Below are positions 27,801-34,649 of a DNA stretch of 64,000 bases, one piece after another. Origin of the DNA: JAATFS01 sp037145635 (GTDB taxonomy: Bacteria; Pseudomonadota; Gammaproteobacteria; Xanthomonadales; Xanthomonadaceae); assembly GCA_037145635.1 (NCBI GenBank), contig JBBCXB010000005.1, forward strand, positions 124,001 to 188,000. The letters run 5' to 3'. How positions within the stretch are numbered: the stretch's first letter is position 1; every line of letters starts with the position of its first letter. The notes under the pieces are model-generated. The model saw nothing but the letters and a program-made list of their open reading frames with translations. It searched no databases and was not told the origin of the DNA. The translations under genes were made by a program, and so were the position numbers.

Positions 27801-27860
27801 TCCGACCCCTACTTCAGCCCGGCATTCGGGCAGGTAAACCCCCTTAGGCTCAAGCGATGA
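24804..27860 (+). CDS. Methyltransferase / coiled-coil / GT2 glycosyltransferase multidomain protein
   Basis: This 1018-aa protein has three parts. Residues 20-230 form a class I SAM methyltransferase (Methyltransf_24 style): motif I VELGTHHGASY, then LLHIDGLHTYEAVKHD and VVLFHDLEE. Residues 235-425 form a long heptad-rich Glu/Gln/Arg coiled coil. Residues 512-720 form a GT2 fold with SFVVPIYRLP, NGGISRNSN and the metal-binding DHDD (601-604), followed by a 290-residue C-terminal domain I do not recognise. The order of modifier, coiled coil and polymer enzyme recalls the WbdD chain terminator, where coil length measures chain length. That analogy is inference; the kinase domain of WbdD is absent. 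Confidence 0.82.
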   Translation: MIKLNKSASIRPLRLPISAWHGHIPFAAWLVEELRPNLLVELGTHHGASYLGFCQAISELALNTRCYAIDTWQGDEHAAYYGDSVYEQLRIYHDARYDDFSKLLRCTFDEGVEKFIDGSIDLLHIDGLHTYEAVKHDYESWFPKLSRRAVVLFHDLEERQGDFGVWRLWSELVDKYPSFSFTHSHGLGVLLVGEDVPEPVRTLAQLDTEQAAVVANLFATLGRGVQLAYDCDWWRKEVEKVGAKSAEAEARATGLQDEMRQLGEELAQERESAAKLREEVETLRSEHERTLSEIAQAQETQQQMLQEQEARLAESMFQGEAAVRELQETMSSMRAGLEKSLHDVQVAEAERARLIEEFESRIEQARQDQDSTGKAAAWQEEQQRRLMSDLRDRDELIASLAQDLHGARETLNTTEARLGRAIDRARQRWAPEGSLIGRVVGGAIKRAVARHDRSKGRPTSLEGELLKSPVGPAGTPTRALPKEFAGYIDSIEPSSDDLDSQREASGAFAYAPLISFVVPIYRLPRQVLEHTLLSMEAQTYGNWEACLAWADTEDEEGWKWLEQRCTDKRYRLLRLQENGGISRNSNAALESVGGEFVALLDHDDTVTPWALFDMVKALQNHPEADFLYSDKDSITESGECRLNALFKPAWSPEMLHSVNYLTHFNLMRTEVVRAVGAWDPDTDGAQDWDIFFKVTASARKVLRVPSIHYHWRILPTSTSTGLQTKPYAIMGQLRTQKNYFERKGLPAIVRRTEAGMFHITWPATSDSAHVFVLQTGTQEQAANVLNLLCASRLDAVRCVTVVHREAAGPALLPFQTTLGERLELVQADQVDWRAIADMVDSNVGSLVILGGKAIGLSGGIVDELVGWTGHHPEIAWVGSLAVEPQGKVLEAGRLMAEDGSSAPMFRGCYSHEYGWFGGPLWYRNVRSASEHAIAFKVEAFKDAVHTLAAENLIGVDLLKKVCVAAVNDSSRGLLDPFAVVYLNEEDASESWNNDGEKYWSDPYFSPAFGQVNPLRLKR

Positions 27861-29155
27861 AAACAAGGATACGTGAGGCACTCCGTGCTCTTAGAGGCAA
27901 GAACGGCGGTGGCGCCAAGGCCGGTAACATCTGGGCAGGGTATACCGACGATGCTCTGCAGCTCGCCCAGATCATAGATTGCCGTTTGGAGGACCTGTGC
28001 CAAGTCCAGCAGCATCCCGAACGTGTTGCAAAGGACCCCAAGGCCAGAGTGTGCGCCTGGTATCTCCCCTGCTTCGACAACCCGTTCTACGGCGGCGTGA
28101 TGACTATCCTGCGGCTGGCGGAGAGTCTCAAACGGCGTTACGGCATGCGGCAGCGCTTTCTCATATGCGGGTCGGCAAGTGCTGCCGAGATGCAAGGGAT
28201 GCTGGGGAAGGCGTTTCCGGCCCTTGCAGATAGCGAGGTCCTTATTCTGGACTCCGGCGAAGCCATTCAGTCCATCCCCGCCTCCGATTATTCGGTGGCG
28301 ACCCTCTGGACGACCGCCTATGTATTGCTCGGTGTGCGTAATACCGGGCTGAAGTTCTACATGATGCAGGACTTCGAGCCGGCGTTCTATCCTGCGGGCA
28401 GCACATATGCGCAGGCAGAGCTGACCTATCGCTTTGGCTTCCTGGGAATCTGCAATACCCAGACGCTCAAGCGCATCTACGAGGAAGAGTACGGCGGTTC
28501 TGCCGTTCTGCTGCAACCAAACGTCGATCGGAGTGTCTTTTTCCGCGGCACCGGGGCGAGGGACGACGATGCTTCGGTGAAGCGCCTGTTCTATTACGCC
28601 CGTCCGGGAACGCCTCGCAATGGGTTCGAACTCGCCGCTGCCGCGCTCCGCAGGGTCAAAGCCAGATTCGGCGGGCAGGTGCAGATACTGTGCGCCGGCA
28701 CCGGCTGGAATCCAGCCGAATACGGCCTGCAGGACGTCGTGGAAAGCATAGGAATGCTTCCGTACAAGGAAACGGCAAATCTGTATCGGAGCTGTCACGC
28801 CGGGTTCGTCATGATGATGACCAAGCACCCCTCGTATCTTCCATTCGAGTTGATGGCGTGCGGGACGACGGTGGTGACCAATTACAACCAAGCCAACACG
28901 TGGTTGTTGCGTGATGGAGAGAACTGCCTGCTTTCTCCTCCTACCGCATCTTGCCTTTCCCAGACGTTGATTTTCGCCCTGGAGCATCATCAGCGTTTGC
29001 AGGGAATTCGCGATACGGCCGCGAATGAGATCCAGCAGATGCCGGATTGGGACGAAAGCCTGGCGCGTGTGGCCGAGTTCATGGAGAAACCTGTATTTCC
29101 CTCGGTCCGCGCCGGCTTCGGGGATGCATTTTTTGCTTCAGCTTCGCGCTTCTAA
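27857..29155 (+). CDS. GT4-like glycosyltransferase, WsaF rhamnosyltransferase type
   Basis: This 432-aa GT-B fold protein resembles WsaF-like rhamnosyltransferases. The N-terminal acceptor half contains WYLPCFDNPFYGGVMTILRLAE, shown here in part as CFDNPFYGGVMTILR. The middle has YMMQDFEPAFYPAGS and NTQTLKRIYEEEYG, and the donor half has FYYARPGTPRNGFELAAAAL and SYLPFELMACGTTVVTN. It is coupled to the preceding gene by ATGA. dTDP-L-rhamnose made by the rml genes in this window is a reasonable donor. Linkage cannot be predicted. Confidence 0.85.
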   Translation: MKTRIREALRALRGKNGGGAKAGNIWAGYTDDALQLAQIIDCRLEDLCQVQQHPERVAKDPKARVCAWYLPCFDNPFYGGVMTILRLAESLKRRYGMRQRFLICGSASAAEMQGMLGKAFPALADSEVLILDSGEAIQSIPASDYSVATLWTTAYVLLGVRNTGLKFYMMQDFEPAFYPAGSTYAQAELTYRFGFLGICNTQTLKRIYEEEYGGSAVLLQPNVDRSVFFRGTGARDDDASVKRLFYYARPGTPRNGFELAAAALRRVKARFGGQVQILCAGTGWNPAEYGLQDVVESIGMLPYKETANLYRSCHAGFVMMMTKHPSYLPFELMACGTTVVTNYNQANTWLLRDGENCLLSPPTASCLSQTLIFALEHHQRLQGIRDTAANEIQQMPDWDESLARVAEFMEKPVFPSVRAGFGDAFFASASRF

Positions 29156-29184
29156 CGACTGCCCACTATTTTTGAGGAACCGTA

Positions 29185-29550
29185 ATGAAAAAAATTCATA
29201 CTTTGGTGTTTTCGCTTGTGGTGATGGGTGCACTTGCAGGTTGCGGCAAGCGGCCGGGTGCCGATGCAGCAAGCGCAGACCAACCGGCAGCGACGCCTGC
29301 TGAGGCCCAGGCTCCAGCTGCAAGTACGCCTGTCAGCCCCTATGAGGGCAAGGTCGTCAGGCGCGCGCCCGTCGACGGTAGCAAGGAAGATGGGTGGTTC
29401 TATGTAAAGGATGGCAAGCGTCATTGGATCGTCGATGCCAGCTGGCTTGCGACCCAGGGGCTGAAGCCGGAAGAGGTGATCGAGATCTCCGCCGACGCCC
29501 TGCAGGCGATTCCGGAAGATCCGGAGGCTTTGGGCGCTCCCAAGCAATAA
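29185..29550 (+). CDS. Small lipoprotein in the O-antigen operon
   Basis: This 121-aa protein has a type II signal peptide and lipobox LAGC (Cys at about residue 20), an Ala/Pro-rich linker, and one compact module (about 55-115) with GWFYVKDGKRHWIVDASWL and EVIEISADALQAIPE. That module matches a short repeat often fused to the ends of bacterial glycosyltransferases and surface proteins (DGKRxWI...VxxIxxxxLxxIPxG). I do not know its function. Its position between a glycosyltransferase and a membrane protein suggests a role at the site of glycan handling. Confidence 0.7.
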   Translation: MKKIHTLVFSLVVMGALAGCGKRPGADAASADQPAATPAEAQAPAASTPVSPYEGKVVRRAPVDGSKEDGWFYVKDGKRHWIVDASWLATQGLKPEEVIEISADALQAIPEDPEALGAPKQ

Positions 29551-29611
29551 CTTCTAAAGCCTGGCCATCGCTTCCCGCCAGCCGGCGGGAGGCTCCTTCA
29601 AGCAGAAACGC

Positions 29612-31171
29612 ATGACCCGTCATTTGTTCGCAGCAGAGAAGTCCCGCCGTCTGATCTTCGTGTTGATCGTCTGCACGCTCAGTCTCCTGGTGGTGTCTCT
29701 CCGGCTGAACGGTTTTTCTGGAGTTCCAGGAAAGCTTCTGTGGGCTGAAGATGGCCAGGTGTTTCTGGCAGGGGCAATTGAACACGGACTGGCCGCCGTT
29801 CTAGAACCCTATGCGGGTTACCTGCATTTGTATGCACGATCCGTTGCCTATCTCGCCTCGCAGTCCGGTCCGCGGCTCGTCCCGTATGTGATGCTGGGCG
29901 GCTGGGTGGCCGGATATATGGCCGCTGCCCTGTTCGTTGTTCGTGCACTCAGGTTGACCGGAATCAAGGCGGTGGTGGCGCTGGCCGCGGTCCTGACAGG
30001 CGCCCTGGCCCCCACGAGCGGGGAGACGCTTTTCACGATCACGAACGTGCAATGGCATCTTGGGGCGGCGCTGGCGATACTGGTGCTCATGCCGACCTCG
30101 CGCAAGCCGGTGTTGTCGGAAACCATCTTTGTTGCGATCGCGTCGCTGACGGGGCCGTTCTCGATCATCCTGCTTCCGCTGATACTTCTGCGTATCGCGC
30201 TCTTTCGTGATGCGTATCCTCGGCAGAGGGTGGATGTCATTGTAGTTGTCTGCGCACTGGTGCAGCTCTCTTACTTTGTTGCGTCCGACAGGTTGGGCGT
30301 TCAGACGAGCAAGGAACCTGGGGCCTGGGGCAGCGCCTTCGTGACCTTTGTCACCTTCGGGGCACAGGGTAGGGTCTCGCTCATTGCATCCATTGTCTTC
30401 TGGGCAGTGTTCGCGTCTTTGCTGATAAGCCGGATCATCGCCGGCGAAGCGCGCGATCGCGACTCCAAAGCCACGGTCCTACTCCTGATCGCATCGGGAT
30501 TCTTCATGCTGGCGGGGCTGTACGCCGTACGTCAGGATCCGGCGATGGCATCCCCGCTAGGGGCCGGTGCCAGGTACTTCGTAATTCCATATTCTCTGAT
30601 CGTCATTTCCGCAGCACTGATCGGCAATCGCCATGCGTTTGCGAGCGCGATCATGCTCGTTGCGCTGCTGGTGGTGGATTACCAGGAGTTCCGTGCGATC
30701 GATCGCTTTGACTATGGCTACGAAAGTTATGTGGATTTTGCCGCCGCGCACGAGGGGGTCGTAATCCCAATCAACCCTCGCTTTGACGGTCATCAGTTCG
30801 GTTATGAGGCGGAAGCCGCGCAGGATCCGCATCACAAGGCTCTTGCCCGCAAGATAGAGCCGGGTGCCCTGGTCCGATACGGCAAAGGGCAATGGGCGCT
30901 GCGCGGCACCTTAATAGGATGCGCACCCGGGACGCAGACGTTGGGGTTGGAAGTCGTGCTAAAAAACAAGGCGAACGGGACGCTTAGCGCCGCCTGGAGC
31001 GATGACAACCATGTACGACAGCAGTACACCGTACGCGCGGGCTCAGACACAGGCTACCTGGCACTCCCGTGGGAGACCGGAAAGGTGCTGGACCTGGCCG
31101 TCGATACTCCCGGAAAGGGCGATCTCGAAGCGAGAATAGCGTCCGTCAGTGCCTTTTGCGTTGTTCCCTAG
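29612..31171 (+). CDS. Polytopic membrane protein, possible GT-C glycosyltransferase
   Basis: This 519-aa protein has about ten or eleven hydrophobic segments up to residue 370 and a soluble C-terminal domain of about 150 residues. An acidic pair follows the first membrane helix (LLWAEDGQVF, about residues 44-53), where GT-C enzymes place their catalytic acids, and aromatic residues follow (PYAGYLHLYAR). Such enzymes use polyprenyl-phosphate sugars on the periplasmic side. It is the last plus-strand gene of the cluster, facing the D-arabinose-type operon, so it is a candidate user of that lipid donor. No named family is recognised. Confidence 0.65.
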   Translation: MTRHLFAAEKSRRLIFVLIVCTLSLLVVSLRLNGFSGVPGKLLWAEDGQVFLAGAIEHGLAAVLEPYAGYLHLYARSVAYLASQSGPRLVPYVMLGGWVAGYMAAALFVVRALRLTGIKAVVALAAVLTGALAPTSGETLFTITNVQWHLGAALAILVLMPTSRKPVLSETIFVAIASLTGPFSIILLPLILLRIALFRDAYPRQRVDVIVVVCALVQLSYFVASDRLGVQTSKEPGAWGSAFVTFVTFGAQGRVSLIASIVFWAVFASLLISRIIAGEARDRDSKATVLLLIASGFFMLAGLYAVRQDPAMASPLGAGARYFVIPYSLIVISAALIGNRHAFASAIMLVALLVVDYQEFRAIDRFDYGYESYVDFAAAHEGVVIPINPRFDGHQFGYEAEAAQDPHHKALARKIEPGALVRYGKGQWALRGTLIGCAPGTQTLGLEVVLKNKANGTLSAAWSDDNHVRQQYTVRAGSDTGYLALPWETGKVLDLAVDTPGKGDLEARIASVSAFCVVP

Positions 31172-31225
31172 GAATGACGTCGATTGGGCGGAAGACTGGA
31201 TTGCGATCTTTACGCACGCTCCAGA

Positions 31226-31627
31226 TCACGTCGGGGTTTGGCGAAAAGACAGATACTTGTGCCCAATGAAGCTGGTAATGACCGGGACGGCCACGCCGAA
31301 GGCGTGGGCGATGGTGTCGGCGTAGCGGTCGATATCCAGGGCCGGTAACACGATGCGAGCCATCAATAGGCTGATCAACACGGTCTGAACAACGGCCAAT
31401 AGATTCACCACCGTGAACCAGAAGACCTGGCTGCGGGCGGAGTTTGTCGCTTCCGTAAATACGAATGCACGATTGAGCACGAACGCGGTGGTCATGCCGA
31501 TGACATAGGCCACGATGATGGATGGCACATAGGGCATGCTTTTGCCCAATAGGATTCTCGATCCGAAATTGGCTAGTGCCGCCAAGCCGCCCGCAATCAG
31601 GAAGAGTAGAACCTGCCGGTGCCTCAT
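31226..31627 (-). CDS. GtrA family membrane protein
   Basis: This 133-aa protein has four membrane helices in the GtrA pattern: FLIAGGLAALANFGSRILL at the start, YVIGMTTAFVLNRAFVF in helix 2, and SFIGHKYLSFR at the end. GtrA proteins are implicated in moving or organising polyprenyl-phosphate sugars. In Mycobacterium tuberculosis the GtrA protein Rv3789 is encoded beside dprE1/dprE2 and is required for arabinosylation. Here too it is the last gene of an operon containing dprE1/dprE2-like genes, overlapping the upstream gene by four bases. Confidence 0.88.
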   Translation of the reverse strand: MRHRQVLLFLIAGGLAALANFGSRILLGKSMPYVPSIIVAYVIGMTTAFVLNRAFVFTEATNSARSQVFWFTVVNLLAVVQTVLISLLMARIVLPALDIDRYADTIAHAFGVAVPVITSFIGHKYLSFRQTPT

Positions 31628-32919
31628 CCGGCTGCGGCCTCGGCTGCCAGCGTCTGTCCGACCGCCACGCTTTCGTTGATCGACCGGTCTTCGGGATAGT
31701 AGTAGGCGGTGTCGGCCATGTAGAACCCGGCCAGCGGGGTCTTCATCGGCGGCAGCATCTCCTGGAAGCCCGGCGGGCAGATCGTCTGCGCGAATTCATA
31801 GCGATGGCAGTGGGCGGCCAGCACCCATTCCGGCTTGAACGCGGGGTTCAATTTCGGCAGGTAGCCGATGACCTCGTCGATCAGCTGCTGGTTGCTGTGG
31901 GTCCACTTGGGATGGGTCTTCGGCATGTAGAACGGTGCATACAGCACCTTCTGCCCCGGGTTGCTGCCGGGATTGAGGTTGCTGTACTCGATGACGCCCG
32001 GGATGGCGATGCGGTCGTCGCTGATGTTCATCCAGAAGTTCTCGCTGATGGGGTGCGAGAGCTTGAGGATGACGCAGGCGACAGGAATGTTCTCGATGCG
32101 CCGGATGGACTCGGCGAAGGCCGGCGGCAGGCCGGGCACCATCGCCGGCACGTACTGGATAGGCGCCGTCGAAACCACGCCGTCGTAGGCTTCGGTACCC
32201 GTCGCGGTCCGCACCCCGGTGACCTTGCCCGCCTCGGATTCGACCGTCTCGATTGCCGCGTTGAGCAGGATGCGCCCGCCGCGCTTCCGGATGTCGGCCA
32301 CCATGGCCTCCAGCAGCACCGCCGAACCGCCCTGCAGGTAGCCCAGGCTTTCGTTGAACAGGTTGCGTCGCGACAGGGCGATGCGCTTGATGCGGGTGCC
32401 GATCCAGGAGGCCGACAGCTGGTTCTCGTATTCGAAGAACTTCAGGCGGAATGCCTTGTTCCACATCACGTCGTAGGCACGCTGGCCGATCCACTTGCGG
32501 ATCCAGGTAGTCGCGTTTTCCTTGTCCAGTGAACTCCAGTCGGTGATGCCCTTGGTGTACATCACATGCAACGCGTAGCGCAGCTTGCTGATCGGGCCCA
32601 GGTGCGGGAAGCGCAGCAGGGCGAAGGGCGAACCCCACGGGTACAGCTTGCCGTCGTAGAAGTAGCCCATCTTGGTGTCCGTCCAGTGCAGGCGGTCTGA
32701 CAATCCAAGGCGTTCCAGCAGCGCGAACAGCGGGTAGTCGGTCTTGCAGATGAAGTGGTAGTAGCGCTCGATGAGCAGGCCGTCGAAGTCGAACTGGGCC
32801 GACATGCCGCCGATGCGGTCGTCACGCTCGTACACGTCCACCGCGTGGCCGCGGTCCAGGAGTTCCATGGCGGCCATCAGGCCCATGGGGCCACTGCCGA
32901 CGATTGCGTACTTGCTCAT
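31624..32919 (-). CDS. FAD/NAD(P)-dependent oxidoreductase (amine-oxidase fold)
   Basis: This 431-aa flavoprotein has the N-terminal dinucleotide-binding motif VGSGPMGLMAAMELLDRGH (about residues 7-25) followed by YERDDRIGGMSA, and a C-terminal FAD-contacting stretch GFYMADTAYYYPEDRSINE. This is the NAD(P)-binding/amine oxidase fold shared by phytoene desaturase-like and UDP-galactopyranose mutase-like enzymes. Substrate is unknown. Its place in a polyprenyl-sugar operon suggests it acts on a lipid or a lipid-linked sugar, but nothing in the sequence proves that. Confidence 0.8.
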   Translation of the reverse strand: MSKYAIVGSGPMGLMAAMELLDRGHAVDVYERDDRIGGMSAQFDFDGLLIERYYHFICKTDYPLFALLERLGLSDRLHWTDTKMGYFYDGKLYPWGSPFALLRFPHLGPISKLRYALHVMYTKGITDWSSLDKENATTWIRKWIGQRAYDVMWNKAFRLKFFEYENQLSASWIGTRIKRIALSRRNLFNESLGYLQGGSAVLLEAMVADIRKRGGRILLNAAIETVESEAGKVTGVRTATGTEAYDGVVSTAPIQYVPAMVPGLPPAFAESIRRIENIPVACVILKLSHPISENFWMNISDDRIAIPGVIEYSNLNPGSNPGQKVLYAPFYMPKTHPKWTHSNQQLIDEVIGYLPKLNPAFKPEWVLAAHCHRYEFAQTICPPGFQEMLPPMKTPLAGFYMADTAYYYPEDRSINESVAVGQTLAAEAAAG

Positions 32920-32964
32920 TGCTGCTCCGCGGAAAGATCTAGAGATAAGAAGAGAAGGGAGGGC

Positions 32965-33915
32965 TCAGCGCTTCAGCACGATCGCGCTGTAGCGCGGATC
33001 GGTGTAGCTCTCGCGGATGGCATCCTCGAAAGGCGTCTGCCGCACCCCGAACGTGGCGAAGGTGTCCACGCCCTTGAAGTCGTCGCCCGCCGAGAGCGCC
33101 TTGAGCTGGTCGGCGGTGAACGGCGGCTTCTTGCTGAACAGCGAATACGTGCGCAGCAGCAGTGCGAAGAAGCCGATCGGGATGTGCACGATGACCGTGT
33201 GCAGGCGCTTGACCCGCTTGATCGTCTTGATGATGTCCACGTAGTCCACGCGGGTATCGCCGACGATGTCGTAGATGGCGCCCGCCGGCTGGCGTTCCAC
33301 GCATTGCACGATGCAGCGGCAGAAGTCGCGCTCGTACAACGGCTGGCGCATGAACCTGCCGTCACCGGGGATCGGGAACACAGGGGTGCGCGCCATGAAT
33401 CGCGACAGCCAGCCCAGGTGCTTGGGATCGAACCAGCCGAACATCAGGGTCGGACGGAGCACGCAGTGCGCCAGCCCGCTGCCGGCGACGAGGGCTTCCT
33501 GCGCCTTCTTGGTCTCGGTGTAGTCGTCGGTCGCGACCGAGTTCACCACCGACGAACTGATGTGCACCATGAACGGTACGGCGTGCTGCGCGCAGGCCTG
33601 CAGGACGTTGCGGGTGGCGTCGATGTTGTTGCGGTCGAACAGTGCGCGGGTCTTGCCGGTGATCTGCGCATGCAGCTGCACGACGATGCGCGTGCCGGCG
33701 AACGCATCGGTCCACGGTCCCGGCTCGGCGAGGTCGGCGTGGATCGTTTCGACGTCCGGATGCAGCTTGCGCAGGATGTCGAGGTTGTGCGCGTGCTTGT
33801 CGATCGCCACCAGCCGCGTATAGCCCTGCTGCTTCATCTCGACGATCAGGTTCTGCCCCACCAGGCCCGCGGCGCCGGTGATCACGATGCGTTGCTGCTT
33901 GTCGAAGGAAGTCAT
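32965..33915 (-). CDS. NAD-dependent epimerase/dehydratase family protein
   Basis: This 316-aa extended SDR protein has the nucleotide motif GAAGLVGQN (about residues 14-22). Conserved aspartates occur in DKHAHNLD and HADLAEPG. The catalytic region has SSSVVNS, then YTETKKAQE (YxxxK) at about residue 145, and LRPTLMFGWFDP. It likely oxidises, epimerises or reduces a nucleotide- or lipid-linked sugar; the substrate is not predictable. It is encoded immediately after the DprE2-like gene (TGATG overlap) and 45 bases before the FAD oxidoreductase gene. Confidence 0.83.
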   Translation of the reverse strand: MTSFDKQQRIVITGAAGLVGQNLIVEMKQQGYTRLVAIDKHAHNLDILRKLHPDVETIHADLAEPGPWTDAFAGTRIVVQLHAQITGKTRALFDRNNIDATRNVLQACAQHAVPFMVHISSSVVNSVATDDYTETKKAQEALVAGSGLAHCVLRPTLMFGWFDPKHLGWLSRFMARTPVFPIPGDGRFMRQPLYERDFCRCIVQCVERQPAGAIYDIVGDTRVDYVDIIKTIKRVKRLHTVIVHIPIGFFALLLRTYSLFSKKPPFTADQLKALSAGDDFKGVDTFATFGVRQTPFEDAIRESYTDPRYSAIVLKR

Positions 33916-34646
33916 CAGAGCTTGATCCGGCGGAAGACGAATTCGGGAATGTGTTTAATCACCTGCATGATCGCCCACCAGAATCCCGGCAGGTAGGCCA
34001 CCGGCCGGCGGCGGTCGATGGCCTTGGCGATGCCGGCTGCGACCTGCTCGGGCTTGGCCCACAGCGCGCCTTTCTTGAAGGACGCGGTCATCGGCGTGTC
34101 GACGAACCCCGGCTTGATGGTGAGCACGTTGATGCCGGCGGGGCGCAGGCGCTGGCCCAGGCCGCTGAGGTAGGCGCTGACTGCGGCCTTGGCGCTGCCG
34201 TAGAGGTAGTTGCTGGCGCGGCCACGATCGCCGGCCACCGACGAGATCACCGCCAGCGTTGCGCCCCGCTGCAGGCGGCCGGCCAGTGCGACGCACAGGG
34301 CGATGGTCGAGGTGCCGTTGGTCGCGAACTCGTGCAGCGCGGTGTCGAGCGAGGCATCGCAGGCGGCCTGGTCGGGCAGGGTGCCGTGGGCGACCAGCAC
34401 CGTGTCGACGCCGCCCATCGCCTGCCACGCGGCTTCCAGCATCGCGGCGTGTGCGGCGAAGTCGTTCACGTCCAGGGCGTGGACGTGGGCCTGCACCGCG
34501 CCACGCTGGCGCAGGTCGGCGGCGATGGCGTCCAGCCGCGCGGGCTGGCGGCCCACCAGGAACAGTGCGCACGCGCGCTTGGCGTAGACGCGGGCGGTGG
34601 CTTCGGCGATGGCCGAGGTGGCGCCGATGATCAGGATTCGCTGCAT
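33915..34646 (-). CDS. DprE2-like keto-reductase (polyprenyl-phosphoryl-D-arabinose synthesis)
   Basis: This 243-aa classical SDR has nucleotide motif GATSAIAEATA near the N-terminus, ISSVAGDRGRASNYLYGSAK with the catalytic Ser and YxxxK, and a C-terminal tail IMQVIKHIPEFVFRRIKL. That tail closely matches the end of mycobacterial DprE2 (VMMVLRHIPRSIFRKL). DprE2 reduces the 2-keto intermediate made by DprE1 to polyprenyl-phosphoryl-D-arabinofuranose with NAD(P)H. It lies three bases behind the DprE1-like gene. Generic SDR activity is the alternative, but tail and partner make DprE2 the best reading. Confidence 0.82.
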   Translation of the reverse strand: MQRILIIGATSAIAEATARVYAKRACALFLVGRQPARLDAIAADLRQRGAVQAHVHALDVNDFAAHAAMLEAAWQAMGGVDTVLVAHGTLPDQAACDASLDTALHEFATNGTSTIALCVALAGRLQRGATLAVISSVAGDRGRASNYLYGSAKAAVSAYLSGLGQRLRPAGINVLTIKPGFVDTPMTASFKKGALWAKPEQVAAGIAKAIDRRRPVAYLPGFWWAIMQVIKHIPEFVFRRIKL

Positions 34647-34649
34647 GTA

